This document shows, in pieces, positions 53,159-61,716 of a stretch of 64,000 bases of DNA. How positions within the stretch are numbered: the stretch's first letter is position 1; every line of letters begins with the position of its first letter. This DNA comes from Catalinimonas alkaloidigena (GTDB taxonomy: Bacteria > Bacteroidota > Bacteroidia > Cytophagales > Cyclobacteriaceae). The DNA is taken from contig NZ_JAQFIL010000001.1 of the NCBI RefSeq assembly GCF_029504655.1, forward strand, positions 7,040,001-7,104,000, written 5' to 3'. The notes below the pieces were generated by a model, which had not been told where the DNA came from, searched no databases, and saw nothing but the letters and a program-made list of their open reading frames with translations. Both the position numbers and the translations under genes were made by a program.

Positions 53159-54937
53159 TCACAGTTTTTCTAAAACAACTGCTTTAATCTCTCCTACATT
53201 TTGTTGAGGAATGTTCAAGGCTTTCAGGCTGATCCTTTGTTCTCCCTTTTCAAGCTGAATACTCCCTACTACTAGACTTCCCCAGCTCTGTTCGTAAGAC
53301 TCCTGTCCCCGGTCAGCCCGATCATATCCGCTAATGATTTTCGGAGTGAAAGGCTGATTGATTTTGCGCGAGACTTTATCGTTGGGCGTAGTAAGTTGCA
53401 TCTCAGCCCCGGTTTGCTCCGTAGAAGCAGTGTATTTAAGCATAGCTTTATACTGACCGGCTTCTACCACATCCAGCTTCCAGTACATACTGTCTTGCCT
53501 ATCTGTCCATTGATCCACCCAGTCATTAGCCCAGCCATGCGGACCAAATTTGTAAGAAAGGCCTTCAGAAAGAGTAGCCTCATGCGCTGGTAAGGTGACT
53601 ACTGGAGCCTGATCGTATCCTACAGGAATAGGCGGCGCTTCAACACCCTTGGAAGTAGCCTTAGAAAACCATCGCAGATAATCTTTGTGCAGACTTCTGA
53701 CAATATCTTTACGCTCAGTAGCCAAATCTTTTGTTTCGCCCGGGTCATTTCGCATGTCAAACAGGCTGATATCATTTTCGCTCTGCATCACCAGTCGGTA
53801 TTGTGGCATGCGGACAGCGCCGGGATAAGTCTTGATTTCGCCATTTACCTGATGGGTAAAAATAGTGCGGTCTTTATCCAGATAATCTTTTTCACCGATG
53901 AGCAGTGGTAGAAGGCTAATACCATCCAAAGGTTGAGTTTTTATTGGCTCCAACTGGCACAATTCGTAGAGGGTAGGCAAAATATCTATATGAGCAGTAA
54001 TCTGATCAATCACCCTTCCTTTTGGTAAGTGGCTGTCCCACTGGATAAAGCTGGGTACCCTAACCCCTCCCTCATGCACATGAGCCTTGCGGCCGCGCAT
54101 GCCTCCGTTATAGCGCCAGGTATTGGGTCCATTATCAGTGATAAAAAGTACGATGGTATTTTCATTAATATCCAACTCATCCAGTCTTTGCAGAATACGC
54201 CCTACATTGTCGTCAATATTTTCGCACATCCCATAGATGGCTGCCAGCTTATCGTCTAACCCTTTAGCCTTATACTTATCAAAATACTTATCCGGTACCT
54301 GAAAGGGGCCATGCGGAGCATTATAAGGGATATAGCAGAAGAAAGGCTGGCTTTGATTTTCTTCAATAAAATTAATGGCGTAGTCAGTCAAGACATCTGT
54401 AATAAAACCTTTCGTCTGGATGCTGTCCTGATTATGCTCCAGTTGGGTGTCAAAATAATTGTACCAGTGCCCTGCCTTAAAACCTATGAATTCGTCAAAC
54501 CCCTGCCCTAGCGGATCACGTGGATAGTGGGCGCCATTATGCCATTTGCCAAAGCAGCCGGTGGCATAGCCATTCTGCTTGAACATTTCAGCCAGGGTCA
54601 CCTCTTCGCTTTGCATATCTTCCATGCCGCCAGTTACCCAGGAAGTACCTGTACGTAGATGATACCTTCCCGTAAGCAGGCTGGCGCGGGTAGGCGCACA
54701 AACAGGACTTACAAAAAAGCGGTCAAGCCGTACTCCTTCTTTGGCGAAATTGTCCAGCACAGGCGTTTCAATGGTGTCATTACCATGAATCCCTAAATCA
54801 CCATAGCCCTGATCATCGGTAAGGATGAGCACTACATTCGGATGATTGACTACCGGATACTCTTCCTCCTCGGGAAGGGTGTCACAGGCAAAAGCAAAAA
54901 AAAGAGAGATTACAGCAAGGCATTTGAAACGAAGCAT
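53159..54937 (-). CDS. Sulfatase (arylsulfatase type), lipoprotein, second copy
   Basis: 592 residues. A lipoprotein signal ends LFFAFAC (Cys18). The fold starts NVVLILTDDQGYGDLG, and the Cys-type site is SPVCAPTRASLLTGRY with Cys80 to become formylglycine. ITDNGPN and KWHNG are further ligands. The C-terminal 115 residues resemble the tail domain of the sulfatase at 24.4 kb (EAGQYKAMLKY against EAGDFAVEVYY). It begins three bases after the DctP-type binding protein on the same strand, so the two are cotranscribed. Confidence 0.93.
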   Translation of the reverse strand: MLRFKCLAVISLFFAFACDTLPEEEEYPVVNHPNVVLILTDDQGYGDLGIHGNDTIETPVLDNFAKEGVRLDRFFVSPVCAPTRASLLTGRYHLRTGTSWVTGGMEDMQSEEVTLAEMFKQNGYATGCFGKWHNGAHYPRDPLGQGFDEFIGFKAGHWYNYFDTQLEHNQDSIQTKGFITDVLTDYAINFIEENQSQPFFCYIPYNAPHGPFQVPDKYFDKYKAKGLDDKLAAIYGMCENIDDNVGRILQRLDELDINENTIVLFITDNGPNTWRYNGGMRGRKAHVHEGGVRVPSFIQWDSHLPKGRVIDQITAHIDILPTLYELCQLEPIKTQPLDGISLLPLLIGEKDYLDKDRTIFTHQVNGEIKTYPGAVRMPQYRLVMQSENDISLFDMRNDPGETKDLATERKDIVRSLHKDYLRWFSKATSKGVEAPPIPVGYDQAPVVTLPAHEATLSEGLSYKFGPHGWANDWVDQWTDRQDSMYWKLDVVEAGQYKAMLKYTASTEQTGAEMQLTTPNDKVSRKINQPFTPKIISGYDRADRGQESYEQSWGSLVVGSIQLEKGEQRISLKALNIPQQNVGEIKAVVLEKL

Positions 54938-54940
54938 AAG

Positions 54941-56083
54941 TTAGACATTAGGATGAAAGCTGGAGTAGTAGATTTTTTCATTGTACTGAGCATAATCGTT
55001 AAACTGCAACTGAAATTTTTTATAAGACTCATAAGCCTTACGACTGGGAGCATCGTTTTCAATCATTTCGTTAACGACCTCTTCGCTATGCTGTCTGAAT
55101 ACATTCAGCACCTCATCGGGGAATTTACGGAAGTCTACATTTTCTTCATCCCTGAGTTTGATAGCATACTGGCTATTCATCACCTCTGACTGAGCAAAAG
55201 ACCACATATTCAGGCGCTGAACACAAGTGATAAGTATTGCCTGAATGTCGGAAGGAAGCGCTTCAAACTTCTCTTTATTGGCAAAAAGCTCCAGAGCAGT
55301 GCCCGGCTCATGCCAGCCCGGATAGTAATAATAGCGTGCCACATCATAGAAGCCCATCTGGTAATCATGAAAAGGACCTATCCATTCAGTAGCATCAATA
55401 ACACCTCTTTCCAGATTGGTATAAATTTCTCCACCTGCTACCAATACGGAAGTTCCTCCGGCTCTATTAAAAACCTTGCCCCCGATACCCGGAATCCGCA
55501 TCTTCAGTCCCTGAATATCTTCCGGAGAGTTGATCTCCTGATTGAACCAACCACCCATTTGCATACCGGTATTGCCGGCAGGAAAAGGGAGAAGGTTATA
55601 ATTGGCGTAAGTTTCCTGCCAGAGTTCAGTGCCGCCTCCCCCTACCAGCCAGGCATTCATCTGTTGGGCATTCATGCCAAAGGGAACGGTGGCAAAAAAC
55701 TGGGCTGCCGGAATTTTTCCTGCCCAATAGTAGGCGGCACCGTGCCCCAGTTCTATGGCTCCGTTGCTGACCGCATCAAAAACTTCCAGGGCTGGCACCA
55801 GCTCTCCTCCACCATATACAGTAATCTCCATGCGTCCGCCCGACATCTCCTTCACCCATTCGGCAAACATATTACAGCCTTCTCCCAGAATCGGAAAATT
55901 AGGCGGCCAGGTCGTCACCATTTTCCAGCGAAAAGTGTCATTAAAATTGATATAAGGGGCCTGTGCTTGCTTTTTTTGCTGGCTTGAAGTGCAGGCAGAC
56001 TGAGCCAATGCCGGAGCCGCTACTGCAGCAGTTAGACTGTGACGTAAGAATTTCCGTCGGGTAGATTTAGGTGTATCGTTCAT
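54941..56083 (-). CDS. TRAP transporter periplasmic substrate-binding protein, DctP type, Tat signal
   Basis: 380 residues. The N-terminus holds a twin-arginine signal (TRRKFLRHSLTAAVAAPALA) ending near a cysteine (QSACTS), so it is exported folded and possibly lipidated. The body (VTTWPPNFPILGEGCNMFAE, GLKMRIPGIGGKVF, IDATEWIGPFHDYQMGFYD) is a DctP2-type binding protein close to the group that carries lactate or mannitol/chloroaromatic-type solutes. Its membrane partners lie at 49.5-51.3 kb. The sulfatase is next in the transcript. Confidence 0.92.
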   Translation of the reverse strand: MNDTPKSTRRKFLRHSLTAAVAAPALAQSACTSSQQKKQAQAPYINFNDTFRWKMVTTWPPNFPILGEGCNMFAEWVKEMSGGRMEITVYGGGELVPALEVFDAVSNGAIELGHGAAYYWAGKIPAAQFFATVPFGMNAQQMNAWLVGGGGTELWQETYANYNLLPFPAGNTGMQMGGWFNQEINSPEDIQGLKMRIPGIGGKVFNRAGGTSVLVAGGEIYTNLERGVIDATEWIGPFHDYQMGFYDVARYYYYPGWHEPGTALELFANKEKFEALPSDIQAILITCVQRLNMWSFAQSEVMNSQYAIKLRDEENVDFRKFPDEVLNVFRQHSEEVVNEMIENDAPSRKAYESYKKFQLQFNDYAQYNEKIYYSSFHPNV

Positions 56084-56148
56084 AAATTTTTCAAAAGAGC
56101 AAGATATAAAGGAACGTGTAGAAATAAAAAGTAGTTAAAAGCTAAGCA

Positions 56149-56182
56149 TTTGTGATATTTAATACAAAATCTGTTAACTTTG
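56149..56182 (+). promoter_or_regulatory. Promoter of rpsP-rimM
   Basis: TTTG (56149-56152) and TAACTTTG (56175-56182) with a 22-base spacer match the Bacteroidota -33/-7 pair, with a slightly long spacing. The rpsP ATG follows 53 bases later. Confidence 0.65.
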
Positions 56183-56234
56183 CAGTCTTTTACGACAAAT
56201 GGACGGGTTCCATTATGTTTAACAAACATTTATT

Positions 56235-57143
56235 ATGGCAGTAAAAATTAGATTGGCGCGTCGAGGACGCAAAAAACTGGCAATTTACGATGTAGTCGTA
56301 GCCGACGCCAGAGCACCACGGGATGGTCGCTTTATTGAAAAATTGGGTATTTACAACCCTAACACCAACCCTGCAATGATTGACATCAGGGAAGACAAAG
56401 CATTGGACTGGTTACTGAAAGGAGCCAAGCCTACCGATACGGTAAGGGCGATGTTGTCTTACCGCGGGGTGATGTTGAAAAAACACCTGCAGATTGGTGT
56501 CAACAAGGGTGCTATTACGCAGGAAGAAGCAGACAAGCGCTTTAACGAGTGGATAGAGTCTAAAGACGCTCAGGTAATGGGCAAGAAAGAGTCGCTGGCT
56601 AAGAAGCAGGAAGAAGAAAGAAAAGCACGTCTGGAAGCCGAGAAAAAGATCAACGAAGCTCGTGCCAAGGAACTAGCCGCGAGTCAGCAGGCAGAGGTTG
56701 AAGAAGCCGAAGCTGAATCTGCGGAGGAAGGTACTGCAGAAGCTGCAACTGAAGAGGCACCAGCAGAAGCTCCTGCTAAAGAAGAGCCCAAAGCTGAAGA
56801 GAAGCAGGAAGAGGCTGTAGCAGAAGAACCTAAGAAAGAAGAGGCGACTGCTGAGAAAGAAGAAAAAGCAGAGGAGAAGAAAGAAGAAGAAGCTCCCGCT
56901 GCTGAGGAAAAAAAGGAAGAGGCTCCGGTAGCTGAGAAGCAAGAAGAGACTCCTGAAGTTAAGGAAGAGTCTCAGGCTGAAGAGTCTCAGGCTGAAAAGA
57001 AAGAAGAAGCCAAGGCTGAAGAACCTAAAGCAGAAGAAAAGACTGAGGAGAAAAAAGAGGAAGCTCCTGCTGCTAAAAAAGAAGAGGTGAAAGCTGAGGA
57101 AAAGAAGGAAGACGAATCTTCTGAAGAAAAGAAAGAAAGTTAA
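56235..57143 (+). CDS. rpsP: 30S ribosomal protein S16 with long acidic-basic tail
   Basis: 302 residues, against about 80-90 in E. coli and 150-200 in many Bacteroidota. Residues 1-85 are a normal S16 ([40 protein letters not shown]). Residues 86-150 are a helical extension. From about 155 to the end the chain is almost only Glu, Lys and Ala with a few Pro and Ser, in repeats such as AEEKKEEAP. The tail is expected to be disordered and to reach off the 30S subunit. It is followed after six bases by rimM, as is usual. Confidence 0.96.
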   Translation: MAVKIRLARRGRKKLAIYDVVVADARAPRDGRFIEKLGIYNPNTNPAMIDIREDKALDWLLKGAKPTDTVRAMLSYRGVMLKKHLQIGVNKGAITQEEADKRFNEWIESKDAQVMGKKESLAKKQEEERKARLEAEKKINEARAKELAASQQAEVEEAEAESAEEGTAEAATEEAPAEAPAKEEPKAEEKQEEAVAEEPKKEEATAEKEEKAEEKKEEEAPAAEEKKEEAPVAEKQEETPEVKEESQAEESQAEKKEEAKAEEPKAEEKTEEKKEEAPAAKKEEVKAEEKKEDESSEEKKES

Positions 57144-57149
57144 TATGTT

Positions 57150-57680
57150 ATGCGGATTGATGACTGCTATCAGCTAGGATACGTCACCAAAACGCACGGC
57201 CTGCAAGGGGAAGTCAATGTATTTTTAGATGTTGATTTTCCTGAAGCATACGAAGAAATGGAATCAGTATTTCTGCAACTCTCAGGTTCAGGAACGCTGA
57301 TTCCTTTTTTTATTGAGAGCCTACGTCTTCAAAAAGACAGTCTGATTGTCAAGTTTGAAGATATTGATAATATAGAACAGGCAGAAAGCCTGCTGAAAGC
57401 AAGTTTGTTCCTACCCCTAGACCAACTGCCCCCGTTGGAAGAAGGGCAGTTTTATTTCCATGAGATTATCGGCTTTCTGGTAGAGGATGAAAATGAAGGT
57501 CAGCTCGGAATGGTCAAAGATGTGTATGAGGCTGGTGAGCAGCACCTGATTGCGATGGATTATCAAAGCCAGGAAGTACTCATTCCGCTGAATGATGATA
57601 TTATTCTGGAAGTAAATAAAGAAAAGAAAATCGTCTTTACCCGGCTGCCGGAAGGATTGCTGGATGTATATTTAGAGTGA
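57150..57680 (+). CDS. rimM: Ribosome maturation factor RimM
   Basis: 176 residues, the usual RimM size. RimM assists 16S 3' domain folding around S19. LGYVTKTHGLQGEVNVF (about 9-25) opens the N-terminal barrel, and GQFYFHEIIGFLVEDE followed by LIPLNDDIILEVNKEKKIVF forms the PRC-type C-terminal barrel. It is cotranscribed with rpsP six bases upstream; trmD, often the third member, is absent here. A long imperfect palindrome follows its stop codon. Confidence 0.94.
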   Translation: MRIDDCYQLGYVTKTHGLQGEVNVFLDVDFPEAYEEMESVFLQLSGSGTLIPFFIESLRLQKDSLIVKFEDIDNIEQAESLLKASLFLPLDQLPPLEEGQFYFHEIIGFLVEDENEGQLGMVKDVYEAGEQHLIAMDYQSQEVLIPLNDDIILEVNKEKKIVFTRLPEGLLDVYLE

Positions 57681-57779
57681 GAATAGTTAGTTCTAAGTGT
57701 TAATCCGTAGTGATATAGTCAAAGAGCCAAAGTTTGTGACTATCGTACTTACTATTACGCTAAGAACCTAGAACTATTC
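57681..57779 (+). terminator. Long imperfect palindrome between convergent genes
   Basis: About 99 bases fold on themselves. The outer GAATAGTT / AACTATTC and the inner ATAGTCA / TGACTAT pair, and arms of about 45 bases are related with several mismatches and short bulges. It fills the gap between rimM and the convergent peroxiredoxin-like gene, whose stop codon it overlaps. It may act as a bidirectional transcript end. Confidence 0.5.
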
Positions 57780-58719
57780 ATGCCAGTTCGCAATTGGCCA
57801 AGGCTACATAATCCGGACGGTCAGCTACATGTTGATGGCGGTAGCTCTTGAGCATCTCCCCTTTATAAAGCACAAACACGCCTGACATACGAAAACCATC
57901 TCCTGCCAGCCATCCTATGCCATGAGTTTTGATAACTCCAGTTTTAATACCTCTGATCCAGGCATGTATACCAAAAAGCTGGCTAAGTGTACCACGTTTA
58001 AGCTGAAAAGTATTGTAAAGGCTGCAATCCGGGTCACTGATATGTTTCACATTTGAAAGGCCCTGTTTCTCCAGAAATAGCTCTCCTTCATAGTGTGAAC
58101 TCATGTGTACCAATATGATTTCTACTCCCTGCCGCTCTATTTCCTGGCGGTGTTTTCGAAGATCAGCCAAGGCTTCACGACAAAAGACACAACCGAAATG
58201 TCTTAAAAAAACCAGAAAAACAGGCTTACGAAAAGATAGGTCATTCAATGTGTCTCCCTCCTGAGTATTAAACCCCTTTAAAGTATCGGAAAGAGAGTTA
58301 TGGGGATTGTGTTTGTCATCATTGGGTGTTTGCCAGGCTTTAAAAACATGATAAAGGATAATTCCAAATACTATCGACCAGATTACATCTTTAAGCGCGA
58401 TAAATGATGCAAGACGAGCCGTAATAAGATCACTAAAATAATAGCTCATTAACATTAACGTGCCACATAATTTGATGAAAATACCAGTGGTGATAATGAG
58501 TACATGCCTCACAGGATTATCGGCTGCCAAATAGTAGGCCGCTCCAAAAATGATCGCGATTAACCCAAACATTTTCCAGGGGAAGACGGCATAAGGAGCT
58601 GGCATACCTGCCCAACGTAGCATTACCTCAGTAAAAAGTGCAAAAGTAAGTCCCCAGACGGCATTGGTGATACCAGCAAAACGGAGAACGATGGCAATCC
58701 AGTCAGGTAAATTTTTCAT
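57778..58719 (-). CDS. Four-helix membrane module fused to a peroxiredoxin-like domain
   Basis: 313 residues from the ATG at 58719, chosen because an earlier start at 58770 lies inside the upstream gene and the membrane module begins at NLPDWIAIVL. Four membrane helices (about 5-130) are followed by an AhpC/TSA-type domain (about 150-310) with FLRHFGCVFCREALADLRKH carrying a CVFC site, and LVHMSSH. The domain resembles the peroxiredoxin-like AAED1/SelL group. The membrane module is related to the complete protein encoded next upstream. The stop lies in the palindrome behind rimM. Confidence 0.8.
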   Translation of the reverse strand: MKNLPDWIAIVLRFAGITNAVWGLTFALFTEVMLRWAGMPAPYAVFPWKMFGLIAIIFGAAYYLAADNPVRHVLIITTGIFIKLCGTLMLMSYYFSDLITARLASFIALKDVIWSIVFGIILYHVFKAWQTPNDDKHNPHNSLSDTLKGFNTQEGDTLNDLSFRKPVFLVFLRHFGCVFCREALADLRKHRQEIERQGVEIILVHMSSHYEGELFLEKQGLSNVKHISDPDCSLYNTFQLKRGTLSQLFGIHAWIRGIKTGVIKTHGIGWLAGDGFRMSGVFVLYKGEMLKSYRHQHVADRPDYVALANCELA

Positions 58720-59137
58720 AAGTTGTTTTTGCGCTTTTAACTTGATAAGCTCTGACAAGAATAAATACAAATGGGATTACCCATACAAGGTCATTCATGA
58801 TGAGATGAAACAAATATTGCTTAGTAGCTTTTTCTTCCAGTACAAAGAAGTAAAACCAGGCTGCTCCTCCAATTTTTGAAAAAATGCCTAATGCTAGCAG
58901 ATACCAAAACCGAGTAGGATAAATAGCAACAGCTATATAAACCGCGCCAAAAAGCATTACACCTATCCCTTGCCAGCTAATAATGGCAGGAGCATTTAAA
59001 TCACTCTGACTAAGCCACTGATAAAAAGAATTGGGGAAATTATAAATGAAAAACCCCCAACCTAAATTATAAGCACCTGCGAGTAGCAGAAGTCCTCGCA
59101 TCCAGGGTTCTACCCTCAACTCTTCCTCTTCTACCAT
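58703..59137 (-). CDS. Small four-helix membrane protein
   Basis: 144 residues with four predicted membrane helices (about 12-30, 45-66, 72-93, 106-130). The pattern LAGAYNLGWGFFIYNFPNSF, then WQGIGVMLFGAVYIAVA, and NDLVWVIPFVFIL, parallels FAGITNAVWGLTFALF, WKMFGLIAIIFGAAYYLA and KDVIWSIVFGIIL in the N-terminal module of the next gene. The two are therefore paralogues. Its end overlaps that gene's start by 17 bases. No function recognised. Confidence 0.78.
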   Translation of the reverse strand: MVEEEELRVEPWMRGLLLLAGAYNLGWGFFIYNFPNSFYQWLSQSDLNAPAIISWQGIGVMLFGAVYIAVAIYPTRFWYLLALGIFSKIGGAAWFYFFVLEEKATKQYLFHLIMNDLVWVIPFVFILVRAYQVKSAKTTYEKFT

Positions 59138-59176
59138 ACTTTTACTCCGATTTTAGATATAAACATGAGACTCAGA

Positions 59177-59935
59177 TCAATGGACATAACTTCCTGCGTT
59201 AATGTCAATAGTACAGCCGGTAGCATGATCTGCCATGCCGCTGGCTAAAAAGGCTACGGTAGGTGCTATGTCCTCCGGCTTAGTGAGCGCATTTAGCGCC
59301 AGGTCGTTTTTCACATAAGACTCTCCATACTTTTTGATAAAATCATCTGCCATATCGGTATGGGTAAAACCCGGTGCTACAATAAAAGCTTTGATGCCCT
59401 GTCTGCCATAAGCTCTTGCAATGGAGCGAGTGAGTGCTACTACGCCTCCTTTAGAGGCGGCATAAGCCAGAAAATCAGCGGTATCTCCTCTGAATGCAGC
59501 TCGCGAAGATATATTGATGATGCGTCCTCCGCCACATTCGGTAAAGTGTTCAATAGCTTTCTTACATAGCAGTCCGGTAGCGTGCAGGTTAACCTGCATC
59601 GTCTTTGACCAGGCATCTGTAAAAGCAATATCATCACCTTCAACCTCCGAACTGATCGCAATACCGGCATTATTCACGATGGCATGTAATCTCCCAAATT
59701 CAGCCATAACATTCTCAAAAAGCTGAATTACCTCAACCGGCTTACTTAGGTCAGCCTGAAAAATCTCAGCTCCTCTACCAATATCTTCCGCTACCCGCTG
59801 TGCAGTGTTGCGGTTGCGGTTATAATGGACTGCGATCTGAGCACCAGCCTCAGCGAGCTGTTCTGCAATGGCTTTGCCTATTCCACGGCTGGCACCGGTA
59901 ACCACTATTTTTTGCCCTGACAAATCTATTTTCAT
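59177..59935 (-). CDS. Short-chain dehydrogenase/reductase, FabG-like
   Basis: 252 residues from the ATG at 59935, five codons after an alternative start. TGASRGIGKAIAEQL (about 13-27) is the NADP-binding glycine motif, NNAGIA (about 83-88) the structural motif, and the catalytic Ser-Tyr-Lys set is visible as NISSRAAFRG and YAASKGGV (about 150-157). FabG-type enzymes reduce 3-oxoacyl thioesters, but related SDRs work on sugars or alcohols. Substrate open. Nothing nearby fixes a pathway. Confidence 0.88.
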   Translation of the reverse strand: MKIDLSGQKIVVTGASRGIGKAIAEQLAEAGAQIAVHYNRNRNTAQRVAEDIGRGAEIFQADLSKPVEVIQLFENVMAEFGRLHAIVNNAGIAISSEVEGDDIAFTDAWSKTMQVNLHATGLLCKKAIEHFTECGGGRIINISSRAAFRGDTADFLAYAASKGGVVALTRSIARAYGRQGIKAFIVAPGFTHTDMADDFIKKYGESYVKNDLALNALTKPEDIAPTVAFLASGMADHATGCTIDINAGSYVH

Positions 59936-59997
59936 AAGCGATATATACAAATAATTTACAAAGGAAAAGTTAAAAAAAATCTGCTACAAGTATAAAA

Positions 59998-60005
59998 TAT
60001 TTTTG
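59998..60005 (+). promoter_or_regulatory. Candidate -7 element (TATTTTTG) for the nitroreductase gene
   Basis: TATTTTTG fits TAnnTTTG and lies 82 bases ahead of the nitroreductase ATG in the divergent gap with the SDR gene. No -33 TTTG was seen at the usual spacing. Confidence 0.35.
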
Positions 60006-60087
60006 TTCATAGAATTTTATTCTTTAGCAGCAAAACCTCCTGATAAGGATTTTGTATACTTGTTTTTTAAAAAAAATTAGTATCGCA

Positions 60088-60681
60088 ATGAATATCACCC
60101 CTGAACAAGCTAATGAGCTGATACGCAAAAGAAGGTCTATTTACCCAGCGCTTTATAGTGGCGAGACAGTAGATCAGCAAATTATAGAGCAAATGCTGGA
60201 AAATGCCAACTGGGCGCCTACCCATGCACTTACCGAGCCCTGGCGTTTTACAGTATTCAGTGGAGCAGGTTTACAAAAGCTGGCGGACTTTCAGTCTGAA
60301 CTTTACAAGGAGTTAAGTTCTGCCGAAGACAATTTTGATCAGATTAAATACCAAAAGCTGAAAGATAAACCTTTGCAATGCTCTCACATCATCGCGATAG
60401 CAATGAGCCGCGACCCTAAACAGAAAATCCCTGAAATAGAAGAAGTGGAAGCTACTGCCTGTGCTGTGCAGAATATGTACCTGACGGCTACTGCCTATGG
60501 GGTAGGTTGTTATTGGGGTACCGGAGGCATCACCTATAAAAAAGAAGCCAAACCCTTTTTCGGTCTCAATGAAGAGGATAAGCTTTTAGGTTTTTTGTAC
60601 GTGGGCACGCCAACAGAAGGAAAGTGGCCGGAAGGCAGGAGAGGCCCCATTGATGCAAAAGTAAAATGGATTAATGATTAA
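60088..60681 (+). CDS. Nitroreductase-family flavoprotein
   Basis: 197 residues from the ATG at 60088 (MNITPEQANELIRKRRSIYP), preferred to a start 12 codons upstream with an unrelated basic N-terminus. The RKRRSIYP FMN-phosphate loop, LENANWAPTHALTEPWRFTVF (about 43-63) and the late GVGCYWGTGG motif (about 139-148) match the YdjA/nitroreductase group. Such enzymes reduce quinones or nitro compounds with NAD(P)H using FMN. It converges with the next gene, leaving only six bases between. Confidence 0.9.
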   Translation: MNITPEQANELIRKRRSIYPALYSGETVDQQIIEQMLENANWAPTHALTEPWRFTVFSGAGLQKLADFQSELYKELSSAEDNFDQIKYQKLKDKPLQCSHIIAIAMSRDPKQKIPEIEEVEATACAVQNMYLTATAYGVGCYWGTGGITYKKEAKPFFGLNEEDKLLGFLYVGTPTEGKWPEGRRGPIDAKVKWIND

Positions 60682-60687
60682 GCCGGC

Positions 60688-61692
60688 TTACCAGCCATAA
60701 CGATTAAATAAGTTTTCAGCTTCTTCCGTATAACGAGCGATATTACTTTGTGAGCTACTATCTGCATTGACTAAACCTAGATTACGTAGGCTGGGAGGGG
60801 GGTCAATATCCGGGCGGGTAGGGTACAAAAAGTGTAAACGGGTGTATTGAGTTACGATATCACGTGAAAAGAGATAATTGAGCAGCGCACGAGCCTGGGC
60901 AGGGTGAGGCGCTTCATCAAGGATGCCCACTCCCGTCAAATGGAGATAAATGGCAGGAGGTGAAAAAAGGAGCCCTGCCGATTGGAAGCGCTTTCCTTCG
61001 CTCAAATTTTTAATGTAATCCGCTGTATTTGTTAGCGCTAGCCAGGCAGTACTATCAGTAACAGAAAAATGCGCGGGAGAACGGTAATGAGCAGAGTCTA
61101 ACAGATTGGCAGAGAGACCGGATATCCACTGCTCTGCCTCAGCACCCTGGTCAGCGAGCATGGAGGCAAGCTGCGACAGGTAAATATTTTTATTTTGGGT
61201 TCCCCAGCCTGTTTTTCCTCGCCATTCGGGATTGCTTAGGTCAGCGTAGCTACGCACTTGCAGCGTGTCAACGCTATCACGTAGGTAAGCTATGGCATTA
61301 GCACTATAGCCCAGCCCTATCCATTGCAAATTACGATCACGCAGGTGCTCAGGAATGGCATTGACAATGCTGCCTTGCGAAAGCGTGTCCAGCAGACCTA
61401 CTTGTTTGGCCTTCTGAAAATAAGTGATGCCTTCTAATAGGATAAGATCAGCAATTACGCTATCCTGTTGTTGTTGGGCTAATCGTTCAATAATCTGTTC
61501 TCCCGTGTCAATGATAATATTTACTTTTACCCCGGAAGAGCGTTCAAAAGCTGTAAATAATTGCCGGTCTGTAGCATTTAGGGCATTACTAAATATGGTC
61601 ACTACCTCACCCTGTTGCACCCTTGGTGTAGGTGAATCACAGGCAAGTATACCGCTGAGCAGAAAGAATAAAATCCAATACAATTTAGCCAT
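60688..61692 (-). CDS. Iron(III)-type ABC transporter substrate-binding lipoprotein
   Basis: 334 residues. The lipoprotein signal ends LSGILAC (Cys18). The periplasmic binding fold of the iron(III)-binding FutA/FbpA type is visible in TIFSNALNATDRQLFTAFERS, the hinge region WRGKTGWGTQNKN (about 154-166) and the late YLHLTGVGILDEAPHPAQA. It has no adjacent permease or ATPase, so it either works with a distant set or has another ligand. The tyrosines used to hold iron cannot be assigned with certainty. It lies ahead of a MATE gene in the same direction. Confidence 0.82.
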   Translation of the reverse strand: MAKLYWILFFLLSGILACDSPTPRVQQGEVVTIFSNALNATDRQLFTAFERSSGVKVNIIIDTGEQIIERLAQQQQDSVIADLILLEGITYFQKAKQVGLLDTLSQGSIVNAIPEHLRDRNLQWIGLGYSANAIAYLRDSVDTLQVRSYADLSNPEWRGKTGWGTQNKNIYLSQLASMLADQGAEAEQWISGLSANLLDSAHYRSPAHFSVTDSTAWLALTNTADYIKNLSEGKRFQSAGLLFSPPAIYLHLTGVGILDEAPHPAQARALLNYLFSRDIVTQYTRLHFLYPTRPDIDPPPSLRNLGLVNADSSSQSNIARYTEEAENLFNRYGW

Positions 61693-61716
61693 AGACTGTA
61701 GGAGGCAGCCCTGCTA

